64,000 bases of DNA from Fibrobacter succinogenes (GTDB lineage Bacteria > Fibrobacterota > Fibrobacteria > Fibrobacterales > Fibrobacteraceae), in the NCBI GenBank assembly GCA_902776765.1, contig CACYRP010000029.1, forward strand, positions 1 to 64,000. The letters are read 5' to 3'. The position numbers and the translations under genes are program-made. The notes under the pieces were generated by a model. The model had not been told where the DNA came from, made no database searches, and was given only the letters and a program-made list of their open reading frames with translations. Positions 24,918 to 33,893 of this stretch are shown one piece after another; position 1 is the first letter of the stretch; the number at the start of each line of letters is the position of its first letter.

Positions 24918-26111
24918 TTATTTTCTCTCCGACAGTACCCGCACGGATGCAAATGCTGCTGAAACGATGACTGCAAGGAGGGTCGGGCCGAGGAAAACAG
25001 AATCGAAACGTTCTGCAACTTGATAGGCGATAAAGCCCGCGAGCCAAGCGAAGATGTTCCAGAGCCAAACGCCGAGCGATTCAGTGCGTTCCTTGGAGAA
25101 GTAGAACGAAACGAGGAGAACGGCGGCCATCGGGGCGAACACCGAAGCGATCAGGTAAAGGAAGCTGATGTAGTGGTCCATGATTCCCGAGATAGCGAGC
25201 GCGGCGCTCAAGAAGCTCACGACGACACCTGCAATTTTTGGATTTATTTTATTGTAAATTGCCTTGGAAGATTCGCCTGCGGAGTTTGCTGCAAGGAAGT
25301 TTGTCGTCACGGTCGAAAGCACCACGATGATGATTCCCGGAATGCCGAGACCTGCAAGGAGAATGGCTTGCGCGATGTTGTTGCCTGCGCCAATGCCCGA
25401 AATTTCGATACCGATGATGTACATCCAGAGGCTTGTGAATGTGTAGGCGATTGCAGAAATTGCCGATGCTTTCACGGGCTTTTCGGCGTCCTTCGTGTAG
25501 TCCGAAATCACTGGCAACCAGGAAATCGGCATGGCGATGGATATTTCGAAAATGTTCCAGAACTTGAGCGCGGTCGCGGCAGTTCCCGCGGCAGTTGCTC
25601 CGGCAGCGCTTGAACCGCTGTCGAGTCCAAACAACTTCACAGAAAGAATCGCGAGCAAAACGGCGAGGGCTGCCATCACGATTGTCGTCACGTTGGCGGA
25701 ACGGCGGATGCCTACGTAAACCCAGGCGGCGATAAGTGCTGCGAGAATTACGCAAGTCAAGGGGAATGAAATCGGCAAGTTGAGCCCAGCCAATGCCGAA
25801 GCGCCCTGAGCGTTCAAGACCGCGACCCAGGCGAGCAACTGGAATGTGTTCAGCGCGGCGAAGAACTTGGAACCGTATTTGCCGAATGAGGATTTGGTCG
25901 TTTCCATGGCGTTCAGGCGAACGCGCGCGCCGATGAGGCCCACGAAAAAGAGCAATATGCCGCCCAGAATGTGCCCAAGTACGAGCGGGAGCCAAAGCGA
26001 ATCCCTTGCGGCGGCAGCGCCAATTTCTATACCCGTTTCGATTTCGGAAACGGAGATGGCGACGCCAAACCAGATAATACCATTTGCAAAAAGTCCTGTG
26101 CGTTTTTCCAT
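24918..26111 (-). CDS. NCS1-family permease, CytX-like (hydroxymethylpyrimidine/cytosine type)
   Basis: A 397-aa permease with about 12 TM helices. The N-terminal GLFANGIIWFGVAISVSEIETGIEIGAA and the later SWLPVISDYTKDAEKP (a SWxPxxxDYT-type motif of NCS1 nucleobase permeases) point to the CytX group, often linked to thiamine precursor uptake. The ATG at 26111 (MEKRTGLF) is chosen; the frame back to 26168 reads through a palindromic repeat. No TPP riboswitch was seen upstream. A palindrome like that of the metE/lysR promoter lies about 170 bp upstream (26281). Confidence 0.85.
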   Translation of the reverse strand: MEKRTGLFANGIIWFGVAISVSEIETGIEIGAAAARDSLWLPLVLGHILGGILLFFVGLIGARVRLNAMETTKSSFGKYGSKFFAALNTFQLLAWVAVLNAQGASALAGLNLPISFPLTCVILAALIAAWVYVGIRRSANVTTIVMAALAVLLAILSVKLFGLDSGSSAAGATAAGTAATALKFWNIFEISIAMPISWLPVISDYTKDAEKPVKASAISAIAYTFTSLWMYIIGIEISGIGAGNNIAQAILLAGLGIPGIIIVVLSTVTTNFLAANSAGESSKAIYNKINPKIAGVVVSFLSAALAISGIMDHYISFLYLIASVFAPMAAVLLVSFYFSKERTESLGVWLWNIFAWLAGFIAYQVAERFDSVFLGPTLLAVIVSAAFASVRVLSERK

Positions 26112-26130
26112 GTTACGCCTCCTGTTGTTT

Positions 26131-26192
26131 GTCATCCCGGACTCCGTTCTGGGATGACCTTTCAGCATGTCACCCCGGCCACTGTGCCGGGG
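26131..26192. repeat. Two REP-like hairpins upstream of the permease
   Basis: GTCATCCC (26131-26138) pairs with GGGATGAC (26151-26158), and CCCCGGC (26173-26179) with GCCGGGG (26186-26192). Both belong to the GTCATCC family of intergenic palindromes and would lie in the permease 5' leader. Confidence 0.7.
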
Positions 26193-26280
26193 TCGCCTTT
26201 ATTTCAAATGCGGCACAAAGATAGCAATGGGGTGGGGTGGTCGCAAGCCCTATTATATATACTACTTTTTTATGCTTTGT

Positions 26281-26297
26281 TATAGATTTTTACTATA
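26281..26297. promoter_or_regulatory. Palindrome TATAG-N7-CTATA upstream of the CytX-like permease
   Basis: TATAGATTTTTACTATA resembles the core of the palindrome in the metE/lysR intergenic region (CATAGATTTTTTCTATG): same arms, same 7-base T-rich spacer. TATAAT is present on the minus strand at 26257-26252, about 24 bp downstream of the palindrome, so a bound activator would sit near -35 to -60. Confidence 0.45.
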
Positions 26298-26395
26298 GAA
26301 AATGGGAGGTGATAGTTTATACTTAGTACGTGGTTTTTGTAATGTTTGATAGAATGCAATGTCGAAGCATGATTCGCTATCTTCCGGCAATAGGA

Positions 26396-26519
26396 AATCC
26401 CCGCGGCATTATGCACACGGGGATTGATTCGTTTACCGTCATTGCAAGGGTTTGATCGATAGACTAGAGCGAACTTAGAATCTGTCTATCAATGAAGATA
26501 GTTGTAGCCTTGCAACGAC
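26396..26519. repeat. Cluster of inverted repeats between metE and the permease, no gene seen
   Basis: Three stems occur: AATCCCCG/CGGGGATT (26396-26425), GTCATTGCAAGG/CCTTGCAACGAC (26438-26449 with 26508-26519, one wobble) and, nested within the second, GATAGAC/GTCTATC (26458-26490). No ORF fits this 470-bp gap. It could be a small RNA, a remnant mobile element or terminator structures. Confidence 0.5.
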
Positions 26520-26584
26520 AGTAGAGGTGTAACTTTTTTGCGAATTGTCATCCTCGTGAATACGAGGATCCATACATATTTTCA

Positions 26585-28855
26585 CTACTTCTCTTCGCGG
26601 AGTTTCTTGGCGGCGGCGACGAGATTCTTGAGGCTTGCCGTGGTTTCGGTTTCACCGCGGGTCTTGAGGCCGCAATCGGGGTTCACCCACACGTTTTCTT
26701 GCGGGACCTTCGCGATAATCTTGTGGAGAGCATCGACGATTTCCTGTTCGGACGGAACGCGCGGAGAGTGGATGTCGTAAACACCCGGGCCCACCTGCGT
26801 TTCGAACTTGGCGTCGTTCAAGGCGTCGAGCAGCTTGAGGTCAGAACGGCTGGCTTCGAACGTGATCACGTCAGCGTCCATGTTGTCGATGTCGCGGACG
26901 ATGTCGTTGAATTCGCTATAGCACATGTGCGTGTGGATCTGCGTTTCGGGCTTGACCTTGGCGTGAACCAAACGGAATGCCGGAATGGCCCAGTCGAGGT
27001 ATTCCTTGTGCCAGTCGCTCTTGCGGAGCGGCAACTTTTCGCGGAGAGCGGCTTCGTCAATCTGGATGATTCTGATGCCGTTCTTTTCGAGGTCCAAAAC
27101 TTCGTCACGGATGGCGAGGCCAATCTGCTGAGCCTGCGTCTTGAGCGAAACATCTTCACGCGGGAAAGACCAGTTGAGGATTGTGACAGGCCCCGTAAGC
27201 ATGCCCTTCACCGGCCTCTTGGTACAACTTTGTGCGAAAACGGACCATTCAACCGTAATCGGAGCGCTGCGGCTCACGTCTCCCCAAACGACAGGCGGCT
27301 TCACGCAACGGGTACCGTAGCTCTGCACCCAGGCGTTCTGCGTGAACACAAAGCCATCGATCTTGGAACCGAAATATTCCACCATGTCATTACGTTCAAA
27401 TTCACCGTGGACAATCACGTCGAGGCCAATTTCTTCCTGCAACTTGATGCATTCGGCAATCTTCTTCTGGTTGAATGCCACATACTGTTCCTTGGAAATT
27501 TCACCCTTGCGGAATGCGGCGCGGTTGGCGCGAACTTCGGCAGTCTGCGGGAAGGAGCCGATTGTCGTTGTCGGGAATGCCGGCAACTTGAATTCTGCCT
27601 TTTGCACTTCGCGGCGTTCGAGACGGCTCGGCTTGCGTTCGAAATCAGCGGCAGAGAGAGCAGCAAGTTCTGCCTGAACCTTTTCGTTTGCCTGAACGCG
27701 AGCAGTTGCGAACAAAGCCTTGTTCTTGGCGAGTGCGTCTGCGTTAGCGCTTGCGAGTTCTGCAAGTTCCACGAGCTTTTCTTCGGCGAATGCGAAGTGC
27801 TTGAGAATGTCGGCTGAAAGCTTCTGTTCTGCGGCAACCGTGTAGGGCACATGCAGGAGAGAGCAAGAAGTGCCAACAACAACGTTTTCTGCAGCGACGA
27901 CCTTTTTGATTTCGTCGAGGATGGCATTCTTCTGTGCGTAATCGGCGCGCCAGATGTTCTTGCCGTTTACAACGCCTGCTAAGAGGAGCGTGTTCTTTGG
28001 GAAACCTGTCTTCAAAAGTTCGAGAGACTTAAGACCTTCAACGAAATCCAAACCGATAGCGTCAAAGCCGAGGGCGGTCACATCCTGATAAACATCGCGG
28101 ATGTCACCGAAGTAAGTCTGCAATGCAATCTTGAGGTTCTTCTTTTCGCCGATCTTTCTCAAGAGTTCTGCGTAAATTGTCTTGAAGAGTTCGCGTTCTT
28201 CTGCAGTCACATCGAAAACGAGAGCCGGTTCTGCGAACGAAATCCACTTGGCGCCTGCGGCGGCGAGCTTTTCGGCGAGTTCTGCGTAAGCGTTGACGGC
28301 TGCTGCGGCGAAGTCCTTGGCCTTCTTGTTGCCGTTGTAACGTGCAAGACGGAGGAATGTGTATGCACCAATCAACGTCGGAACGGATTCAATTCCGGCC
28401 GATTTGGCTTCGTTGAATTCTTCAACCGGCTTCTTGCCGACGAGCTTGAGCTCGGTAGCATCGTCAATTTCAGGAACAATGTAATGATAGTTCGTATTGA
28501 ACCACTTCTTCATCGGGAGGGCCTTCACATCGCCCTTTGCACCCTGGTAACCGTGGGCGGCGGCGAAATACTTTTCGAGCGTGCTCAATTCGAGGCTGCT
28601 GTAGCGTTCCGGAATGACGTTCAGCAAAAATGCAGTGTCGAGAACGTTGTCGTAGAAAGAAAAGTCGTTGGACGGGATGAACGAAATGTTGGCTTCGCGC
28701 TGCTTTTCCCAGCCGTAAAGACGGATTTCGGCGGCGACCTTCTGGAGTTCTGCTTCGGAGATTTCGCCCTTGAAGAACTTTTCGCTTGCGAACTTGAGTT
28801 CACGATTCTTGCCAATACGCGGGAAACCAATTACAGAAGTGTTTTTCGTTGTCAT
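26585..28855 (-). CDS. metE: Cobalamin-independent methionine synthase
   Basis: A 756-aa zinc enzyme transferring a methyl group from methyltetrahydropteroyl-triglutamate to homocysteine. The N-terminal half begins [17 protein letters not shown]. The C-terminal catalytic half has [15 protein letters not shown] and the zinc ligands His and Cys in [10 protein letters not shown] plus the distal Cys in [11 protein letters not shown], all characteristic. The length is normal (about 755 aa). It is divergent from a LysR-type regulator, the usual arrangement for metE and its activator. Confidence 0.96.
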   Translation of the reverse strand: MTTKNTSVIGFPRIGKNRELKFASEKFFKGEISEAELQKVAAEIRLYGWEKQREANISFIPSNDFSFYDNVLDTAFLLNVIPERYSSLELSTLEKYFAAAHGYQGAKGDVKALPMKKWFNTNYHYIVPEIDDATELKLVGKKPVEEFNEAKSAGIESVPTLIGAYTFLRLARYNGNKKAKDFAAAAVNAYAELAEKLAAAGAKWISFAEPALVFDVTAEERELFKTIYAELLRKIGEKKNLKIALQTYFGDIRDVYQDVTALGFDAIGLDFVEGLKSLELLKTGFPKNTLLLAGVVNGKNIWRADYAQKNAILDEIKKVVAAENVVVGTSCSLLHVPYTVAAEQKLSADILKHFAFAEEKLVELAELASANADALAKNKALFATARVQANEKVQAELAALSAADFERKPSRLERREVQKAEFKLPAFPTTTIGSFPQTAEVRANRAAFRKGEISKEQYVAFNQKKIAECIKLQEEIGLDVIVHGEFERNDMVEYFGSKIDGFVFTQNAWVQSYGTRCVKPPVVWGDVSRSAPITVEWSVFAQSCTKRPVKGMLTGPVTILNWSFPREDVSLKTQAQQIGLAIRDEVLDLEKNGIRIIQIDEAALREKLPLRKSDWHKEYLDWAIPAFRLVHAKVKPETQIHTHMCYSEFNDIVRDIDNMDADVITFEASRSDLKLLDALNDAKFETQVGPGVYDIHSPRVPSEQEIVDALHKIIAKVPQENVWVNPDCGLKTRGETETTASLKNLVAAAKKLREEK

Positions 28856-28944
28856 ATTAATTAACCTACCTTTTTACTTTGTTTTTTGAACGCTCCAAAT
28901 ATACCTCCCTTTTTGTCATCGGTAAAATACTATTTTTTATGCGT

Positions 28945-28969
28945 TCACCATAGATTTTTTCTATGGTGA
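28945..28969. promoter_or_regulatory. Candidate LysR-regulator operator between metE and lysR
   Basis: TCACCATAG (28945-28953) and CTATGGTGA (28961-28969) are perfect inverted repeats around ATTTTTT. It ends 26 bp before the lysR ATG and lies 90 bp upstream of metE, fitting autoregulation plus control of metE. Confidence 0.6.
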
Positions 28970-28995
28970 TTTATAACTAGCGATAAGGAAAACTT

Positions 28996-29901
28996 ATGAC
29001 CCTACAACAACTTAAATACGCCATCGCCATTGCAGACACGCGAAACATCACCGAAGCTTCCAAGCGAGTGTTTATCTCGCAACCGAGCCTTACCGCTGCT
29101 ATCCACGAACTCGAAGAAGAAATGGGCGTTACGATTTTCAACCGTTCCAACAAAGGTGTGACCATAACAAACGAAGGCGATGAATTCCTCTCGTACGCAA
29201 GACAAGTTCTAGAGCAGGCTACGCTTTTGGAAGACCGCTATAAAGGCGGCAAGGGCGGCAACATGATTTTCTCCGTCAGCTGCCAGCATTATTCATTTGC
29301 GGTAAACGCATTCGTCGATGTTATCCGCAAATTCGGTGGCCCAAGCTACGACTTTACGCTCCGCGAAACGCAAACAAACGAAATTATTGACGACGTTGCC
29401 AAAATGAAAAGCGAAATGGGCGTTCTCTACCTCAGCGACAAAAACGAAAAGGTCATCACCAAGCTCATTCAAAAAAACAACCTTGTATTTGAACCGCTTT
29501 TCGCAACACCGCTTCACGTGTTCATGTCATCAAAAAATCCGCTTGCGAAAAAAGAAACAATCACGCTGGCCGATCTCAAACCATTCCCGTACTTGACTTA
29601 CGAACAAGGTGATTTCAATTCGTTCTACTTTGCCGAAGAACCTCTCACCGCCATCGACTTCGATTGCCCGCGAAACATCAAAGTCCGCGACCGCGCTACA
29701 CTTTTCAATTTGCTCATCGGCCTTGATGGCTACACTATTTGCTCCGGCGTCATCAGCCACAAACTCAACGGCAAGAACATTATCGCGAAGCGCCTCGATG
29801 TCCACGACAAGATGACCGTCGGTTATGTTATGCGCAAAGGCATCACGAAATCGAGATATGCAGAAGCGTACATTGCAGCACTCAAGAAACATTGTCGGTA
29901 G
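28996..29901 (+). CDS. LysR-family transcriptional regulator
   Basis: A 301-aa protein with the LysR winged HTH at residues 1-60 (MTLQQLKYAIAIADTRNITEASKRVFISQPSLTAAIHELEEEMGVTIFNRSNKGVTIT) and a periplasmic-binding-protein-like effector domain. Its divergent position suggests it controls metE, perhaps in response to homocysteine as MetR does. The effector domain is not diagnostic, so MetR is not assigned. AAGG lies 8-11 bases before the ATG. Confidence 0.88.
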   Translation: MTLQQLKYAIAIADTRNITEASKRVFISQPSLTAAIHELEEEMGVTIFNRSNKGVTITNEGDEFLSYARQVLEQATLLEDRYKGGKGGNMIFSVSCQHYSFAVNAFVDVIRKFGGPSYDFTLRETQTNEIIDDVAKMKSEMGVLYLSDKNEKVITKLIQKNNLVFEPLFATPLHVFMSSKNPLAKKETITLADLKPFPYLTYEQGDFNSFYFAEEPLTAIDFDCPRNIKVRDRATLFNLLIGLDGYTICSGVISHKLNGKNIIAKRLDVHDKMTVGYVMRKGITKSRYAEAYIAALKKHCR

Positions 29902-30005
29902 GGGGGGGCTAACGCGTTCAAACTACGCACAATACGCTTTGACCGTGCAGAATTAAGATTAAAAAACCTATATTAAGCTATAATAAATACAAGTAGCTTG
30001 TGTCT

Positions 30006-30743
30006 ATGAAATCAAATTTCGAGTTTCTTCATTGTTATTGGCCGGCTCTAGCAGAAATTGGCGAGGCTGCCGAGAAATATTTGTATTCGGATCCGAATGC
30101 AAGTATTTTCAAAATGGGGTTATTCGCAGAAAGGTTTGTTCTAGAAATATTTGCGTTTGAAAAGATAAACGAGCCTCAAATAGACAACACGCATGCAAAC
30201 CGCATTCGCATTTTGAAACGTTCAGGCCTGTTGCCTCGCGATATAGACGACACGCTTTATTTATTGCGCAAGACAAGAAATTCAGCAGTCCATGCAGGAG
30301 CAGATTCCGAAGAAGAAGCGAAGGTTCTTCTTTCGATGATGCACAACTTGGCTGTATGGTTTATGAAAACATACGGCAATTGGAATTTCATCGCGCCAAG
30401 TTTTGTAATGCCCGATAATGTTCCTAGCCCGAATTTTGAGGAACTGTTTGCCGAGCAAGAGAAGAAAATAGCCGAACTCTCCAAACAACTCGAAGCCGTT
30501 ACAACCGAAGCATCAGGAACAACCCAAAAGGAACGCGTCAAACAGTCTGAAAAAGTTTCGGCGATGATTGATTGGAACGAAGCGCAAACTCGGTGCCTTA
30601 TCGATGAACAACTGCAAAAGGCCGGATGGGAAGTTGACTCTAAAAAAGAATGTGTAATTGCAAAATTTATCAATAAAATAAAGGCTAATTTCAACAATTT
30701 CATCATGCGATTTGATTTCGCTATTTATGAAGGTATAATATGA
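30006..30743 (+). CDS. Truncated type I restriction subunit R: DUF4145 plus start of HsdR_N only
   Basis: About 245 aa. Residues 1-130 are a DUF4145 domain (FAERFVLEIFAFEKIN, RILKRSGLLPRDIDDTLYLLRKTRNSAVHAG), a helical segment covers about 140-175, and NEAQTRCLIDEQLQKAGWEVD is the classic opening of the HsdR nuclease/helicase. After WEVDSKK the protein departs from HsdR and ends within 40 residues, so the nuclease and all helicase motifs are absent. The base composition turns AT-rich at the same place. The stop overlaps the hsdM start (ATGA), so the truncated form is built into the operon. GTG at 30000 is an alternative start. Confidence 0.75.
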   Translation: MKSNFEFLHCYWPALAEIGEAAEKYLYSDPNASIFKMGLFAERFVLEIFAFEKINEPQIDNTHANRIRILKRSGLLPRDIDDTLYLLRKTRNSAVHAGADSEEEAKVLLSMMHNLAVWFMKTYGNWNFIAPSFVMPDNVPSPNFEELFAEQEKKIAELSKQLEAVTTEASGTTQKERVKQSEKVSAMIDWNEAQTRCLIDEQLQKAGWEVDSKKECVIAKFINKIKANFNNFIMRFDFAIYEGII

Positions 30744-32260
30744 TGAATGCACAGAATACAGAGAAAAAGATATGGAATCTTTGCACGATCTTACGTGATG
30801 ATGGGGTGCCTAATCATCAATATATCATGGAACTGACTTACATTCTTTTTTTGAAAATTCTAGAAGTATCTGGCGAAGAAATTCAGTTGTTAAAAGTCAT
30901 TGAGTCGTCTTTTAAAAAACGTCTTCATGAATACGCAACCAATAGAAATAAATCTGTAAACGAACTGACGGAAAGTGAGAAAAGTGGTTTAAAAAATTCT
31001 ATAGATTCTTATTCATGGATGTGTCTTACCAAATTACATGGAGTTGAACTGAAGAAATATTATAGATCTATATTAGCAGAATTGGGTAAGATATCTTTTT
31101 CGAAGATTGCTGATATCTATGCTAACGCAGTGTCTCATATTGAAGAACCCAAGAATCTTGAAAAAGTCATTTCTGAAATCAATAAATTTGATTGGTCGGA
31201 AATGAGAAAAGGGGATTTTGGTGATTTTTATGAATATTTACTTTCTATAAATGTCAAGGATTGGAAATCTGGCGTAGGTCAGTATTTTACTCCTAGAGTT
31301 TTGACAGATGTAATGACAGAGCTAATCGAGCCGAAATTTGGTGAACGGTGTTTTGACCCTGCTTGTGGCACATTCGGTTTTATGATATCCGCATATCAGC
31401 ATATGATGAGTAGCAAGGATTTATCCTCACTTACTGATGAAGAAAAAAAGGATATTCAAAATGCGTTTAACGGAATTGAATTGGACGAAAATATTCATCG
31501 AATTGCGTTAGTGAATGCATATTTGCATAATGTTCCTGCTAATATTTATTGTGAAAATACATTAGCTTCAGAGGCAAAGCGATTCAAAGAATTTGATGTC
31601 ATTCTCACGAATCCTCCATTTGACAACAATGTGGAAAATGGGAATTTTTTTAGGGATGATATATCTTTTCAGAAGACAGGTAAACAATTTAAATTTTTAC
31701 AAATTATTTATCGTAGTTTAAAAAAAAGTGGAAATGCTCGTTGTGCTGTTTTAGTGCCTGATGGGGTTCTTTTTTCGAGTGGCTATGGCAATGATGTTCG
31801 TCGAGAACTAATGAACTTTTGCGATGTACATACAATTATACGTTTGCCTATGGGTGTATTTGAGATTACTAAAATTGCCACAAGTATTTTGTTTTTTACT
31901 AGAGGAAAAACAGAAAAAGGGAATACCAAAGAAATTGCATTCTATGATATGCGAACGGGTAATTCTTTCAGTAGGACCAGACTTCTAAAAAAAACAGATT
32001 TTGATGAATTTATTGAGGGATTCAAGAATCCGTTAAAACGTACTAGTAAACGATGGACAAAGTATACTCGAGAGGAAATAGAAGAAAAATATGATGATTG
32101 TCTTGATCTAGGACTTATCGAAGAAAGTTCTGTTGTTGGCTCTGATGGACTTCCTGATCCAATTACTGCTGGTGAAGAGGCTATTGCAAATCTTGAAGAA
32201 GCTGTTGATTTGCTTAAAGATGTTGTTCGCGAATTGAAAGTTTTGTCTTCGGAGAAATAA
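30740..32260 (+). CDS. hsdM: Type I DNA methyltransferase subunit M
   Basis: A 506-aa N6-adenine methyltransferase subunit. An N-terminal helical HsdM_N domain is followed by GVGQYFTPRVLTDVMTELI, motif I CFDPACGTFGFMISAYQHM, NGIELDENIHRIALVNAYLHNV and catalytic motif IV LTNPPFDNN. Motif I reads CGTFG where most HsdM have CGTGG, so AdoMet binding may be affected. It is coupled to the gene before it (4-bp overlap) and the one after it (1-bp gap). It is AT-rich and in marked contrast to genes before 30.6 kb. Confidence 0.9.
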   Translation: MMNAQNTEKKIWNLCTILRDDGVPNHQYIMELTYILFLKILEVSGEEIQLLKVIESSFKKRLHEYATNRNKSVNELTESEKSGLKNSIDSYSWMCLTKLHGVELKKYYRSILAELGKISFSKIADIYANAVSHIEEPKNLEKVISEINKFDWSEMRKGDFGDFYEYLLSINVKDWKSGVGQYFTPRVLTDVMTELIEPKFGERCFDPACGTFGFMISAYQHMMSSKDLSSLTDEEKKDIQNAFNGIELDENIHRIALVNAYLHNVPANIYCENTLASEAKRFKEFDVILTNPPFDNNVENGNFFRDDISFQKTGKQFKFLQIIYRSLKKSGNARCAVLVPDGVLFSSGYGNDVRRELMNFCDVHTIIRLPMGVFEITKIATSILFFTRGKTEKGNTKEIAFYDMRTGNSFSRTRLLKKTDFDEFIEGFKNPLKRTSKRWTKYTREEIEEKYDDCLDLGLIEESSVVGSDGLPDPITAGEEAIANLEEAVDLLKDVVRELKVLSSEK

Positions 32261-32261
32261 T

Positions 32262-33887
32262 ATGGAAACTATGAGGAAGTCCATGTTTGGAACCGATGCT
32301 GGAAATGTATTGGAAATCCCTGATGAACCTTATTCGATTCCTAAAAATTGGTGTTGGACATATTGGGGTAACTGTGGATTGTTTGTTGTGGGAAGTGCTT
32401 TCAAAGAAATATTTCAAGGAAATAGAGATTTAAATATTCCGTTTTATAAAGTTGGAAGCTTGAAATATTCCAACAATTATGGATATTTATGTGAGTCTGA
32501 TAATACTATTGATGAAGAAATTCGAAAAAGATTAAAAGCGTCACTAATACCCGAAAATTCTATTATTTTTGCAAAAGTTGGTGAAACAATTAGGTTGAAC
32601 AGACGTTCTCTAAATCCTTCTCCGTGTTGTATAGATAATAATTTAATGGCTTTTATCTCGAACGATGAGTGTTATTTCAAATATGTTTTTTATTGGAGTA
32701 AAAGTGTTGATTTGTTTGCATATACGAAATCAACAACAGTGCCTACAATTCGTAAGACGGATTTAGAAAAAATACCTTTTCCTCTTGCTCCATACAATAA
32801 ACAAATAGAAATAGTTAAACATATAGAATCACTTTTCTTAAAACTTGATAAAGCAAAAGAAAAAGTACAAAAGGTATTAGAAAATTTTGAAGTTCGAAGA
32901 GCTTCCATACTCCACAAAGCTTTTGCAGGTGAACTTACTGCCAAATGGCGAAAAGAAAATGGTATTGGCGATTGTAGTTGGATTAATAAATCAATAGAAG
33001 AATTATGCTATTCCCTAAATCGTGGAACACCAAAAAAGTCACAGCCTGAAGGCTCTGTTGTTGTAATTCGAATGAGAAATTTACAATATGGCGAAATTGA
33101 TTGGACAAATCTTGCTTATACGAAAGATCAGGAGGATGTGAAAAAGTATAAATTATATCCTGGTGATGTTTTGTTTAACAAAACTAATAGTGCTGCGGTT
33201 GTTGGAAAAACGGCTATATATAGAGGCGATTATCCGGCAATCTATTCAGGGTACTTAATTAAATTGGATTATAATCATAATTTGGTGCTAGGTGATTATC
33301 TAAATTATGCGTTAAATACAGCAGCAGCGAAAAAATATTGTAATAGTGTAAAAACTGATGGTGTTAACCAATCAAACATTAATGCAAAAAAACTAGGTTC
33401 GTTTGTGATACCTGTAGCCTCTATGGCTGAACAACAGGAAATAGTTCGAATCGTTAGGACTATTTTTGAAAAGGAATCACAGACTAGGCTGACCGCTGAA
33501 AAAGTCGTAGAACAAATCGAAATAATAAAAAGATCAATCCTTGTTCGAGCCTTTCGTGGCAAATTGGGTACAAACACCCTCGAAGATGAAAATGCAAAGA
33601 ATCTGTTGAATAGAATTCTAATTGAAAAAGCCGATGAAAAAGAAAAACAACTCCCAGAAGCCAAAAAACGTATTACAATCCCTAAAGAAATTGAAGCTCT
33701 TATTAGCTCAAATCTAGAACGGAAAATTGTAAAGCTGTTTCTAAAAAATGAAATAAAGGAACTACCTGTAGAAGAACTTATGTCTGTTAGCTTTAAAACA
33801 TTTGATGTTTTGGAAGCTCTTAGATCTTTAGAGCGTAAACAGTTGATTGTGAAATTAACTGGAAATATATATAAATTAACGAAATAG
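32262..33887 (+). CDS. hsdS: Type I restriction specificity subunit S with C-terminal extension
   Basis: A 541-aa protein with two target-recognition domains, about residues 20-180 and 235-395. The central conserved helix is KEKVQKVLENFEVRRASILHKAFAGELTAKW and its equivalent near residue 420 is VVEQIEIIKRSILVRAFRGKL. Two TRDs would read a bipartite DNA site. After the second helix come about 110 extra residues ending in a small helical domain with winged-helix character (LPVEELMSVSFKTFDVLEALRSLERKQLIVKLTGNIYKL), uncommon in classical HsdS. It is in the same operon as hsdM. Confidence 0.88.
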   Translation: METMRKSMFGTDAGNVLEIPDEPYSIPKNWCWTYWGNCGLFVVGSAFKEIFQGNRDLNIPFYKVGSLKYSNNYGYLCESDNTIDEEIRKRLKASLIPENSIIFAKVGETIRLNRRSLNPSPCCIDNNLMAFISNDECYFKYVFYWSKSVDLFAYTKSTTVPTIRKTDLEKIPFPLAPYNKQIEIVKHIESLFLKLDKAKEKVQKVLENFEVRRASILHKAFAGELTAKWRKENGIGDCSWINKSIEELCYSLNRGTPKKSQPEGSVVVIRMRNLQYGEIDWTNLAYTKDQEDVKKYKLYPGDVLFNKTNSAAVVGKTAIYRGDYPAIYSGYLIKLDYNHNLVLGDYLNYALNTAAAKKYCNSVKTDGVNQSNINAKKLGSFVIPVASMAEQQEIVRIVRTIFEKESQTRLTAEKVVEQIEIIKRSILVRAFRGKLGTNTLEDENAKNLLNRILIEKADEKEKQLPEAKKRITIPKEIEALISSNLERKIVKLFLKNEIKELPVEELMSVSFKTFDVLEALRSLERKQLIVKLTGNIYKLTK

Positions 33888-33893
33888 AAAAAT

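Noticed and set aside
26112..26340. TPP riboswitch before the CytX-like permease
   Set aside because: Neither the CTGAGA nor the ACCTGAT-type conserved pieces are present on the minus strand.
26699..27817. 372-codon plus-strand frame opposite metE
   Set aside because: Shadow frame; metE motifs are all on the other strand.
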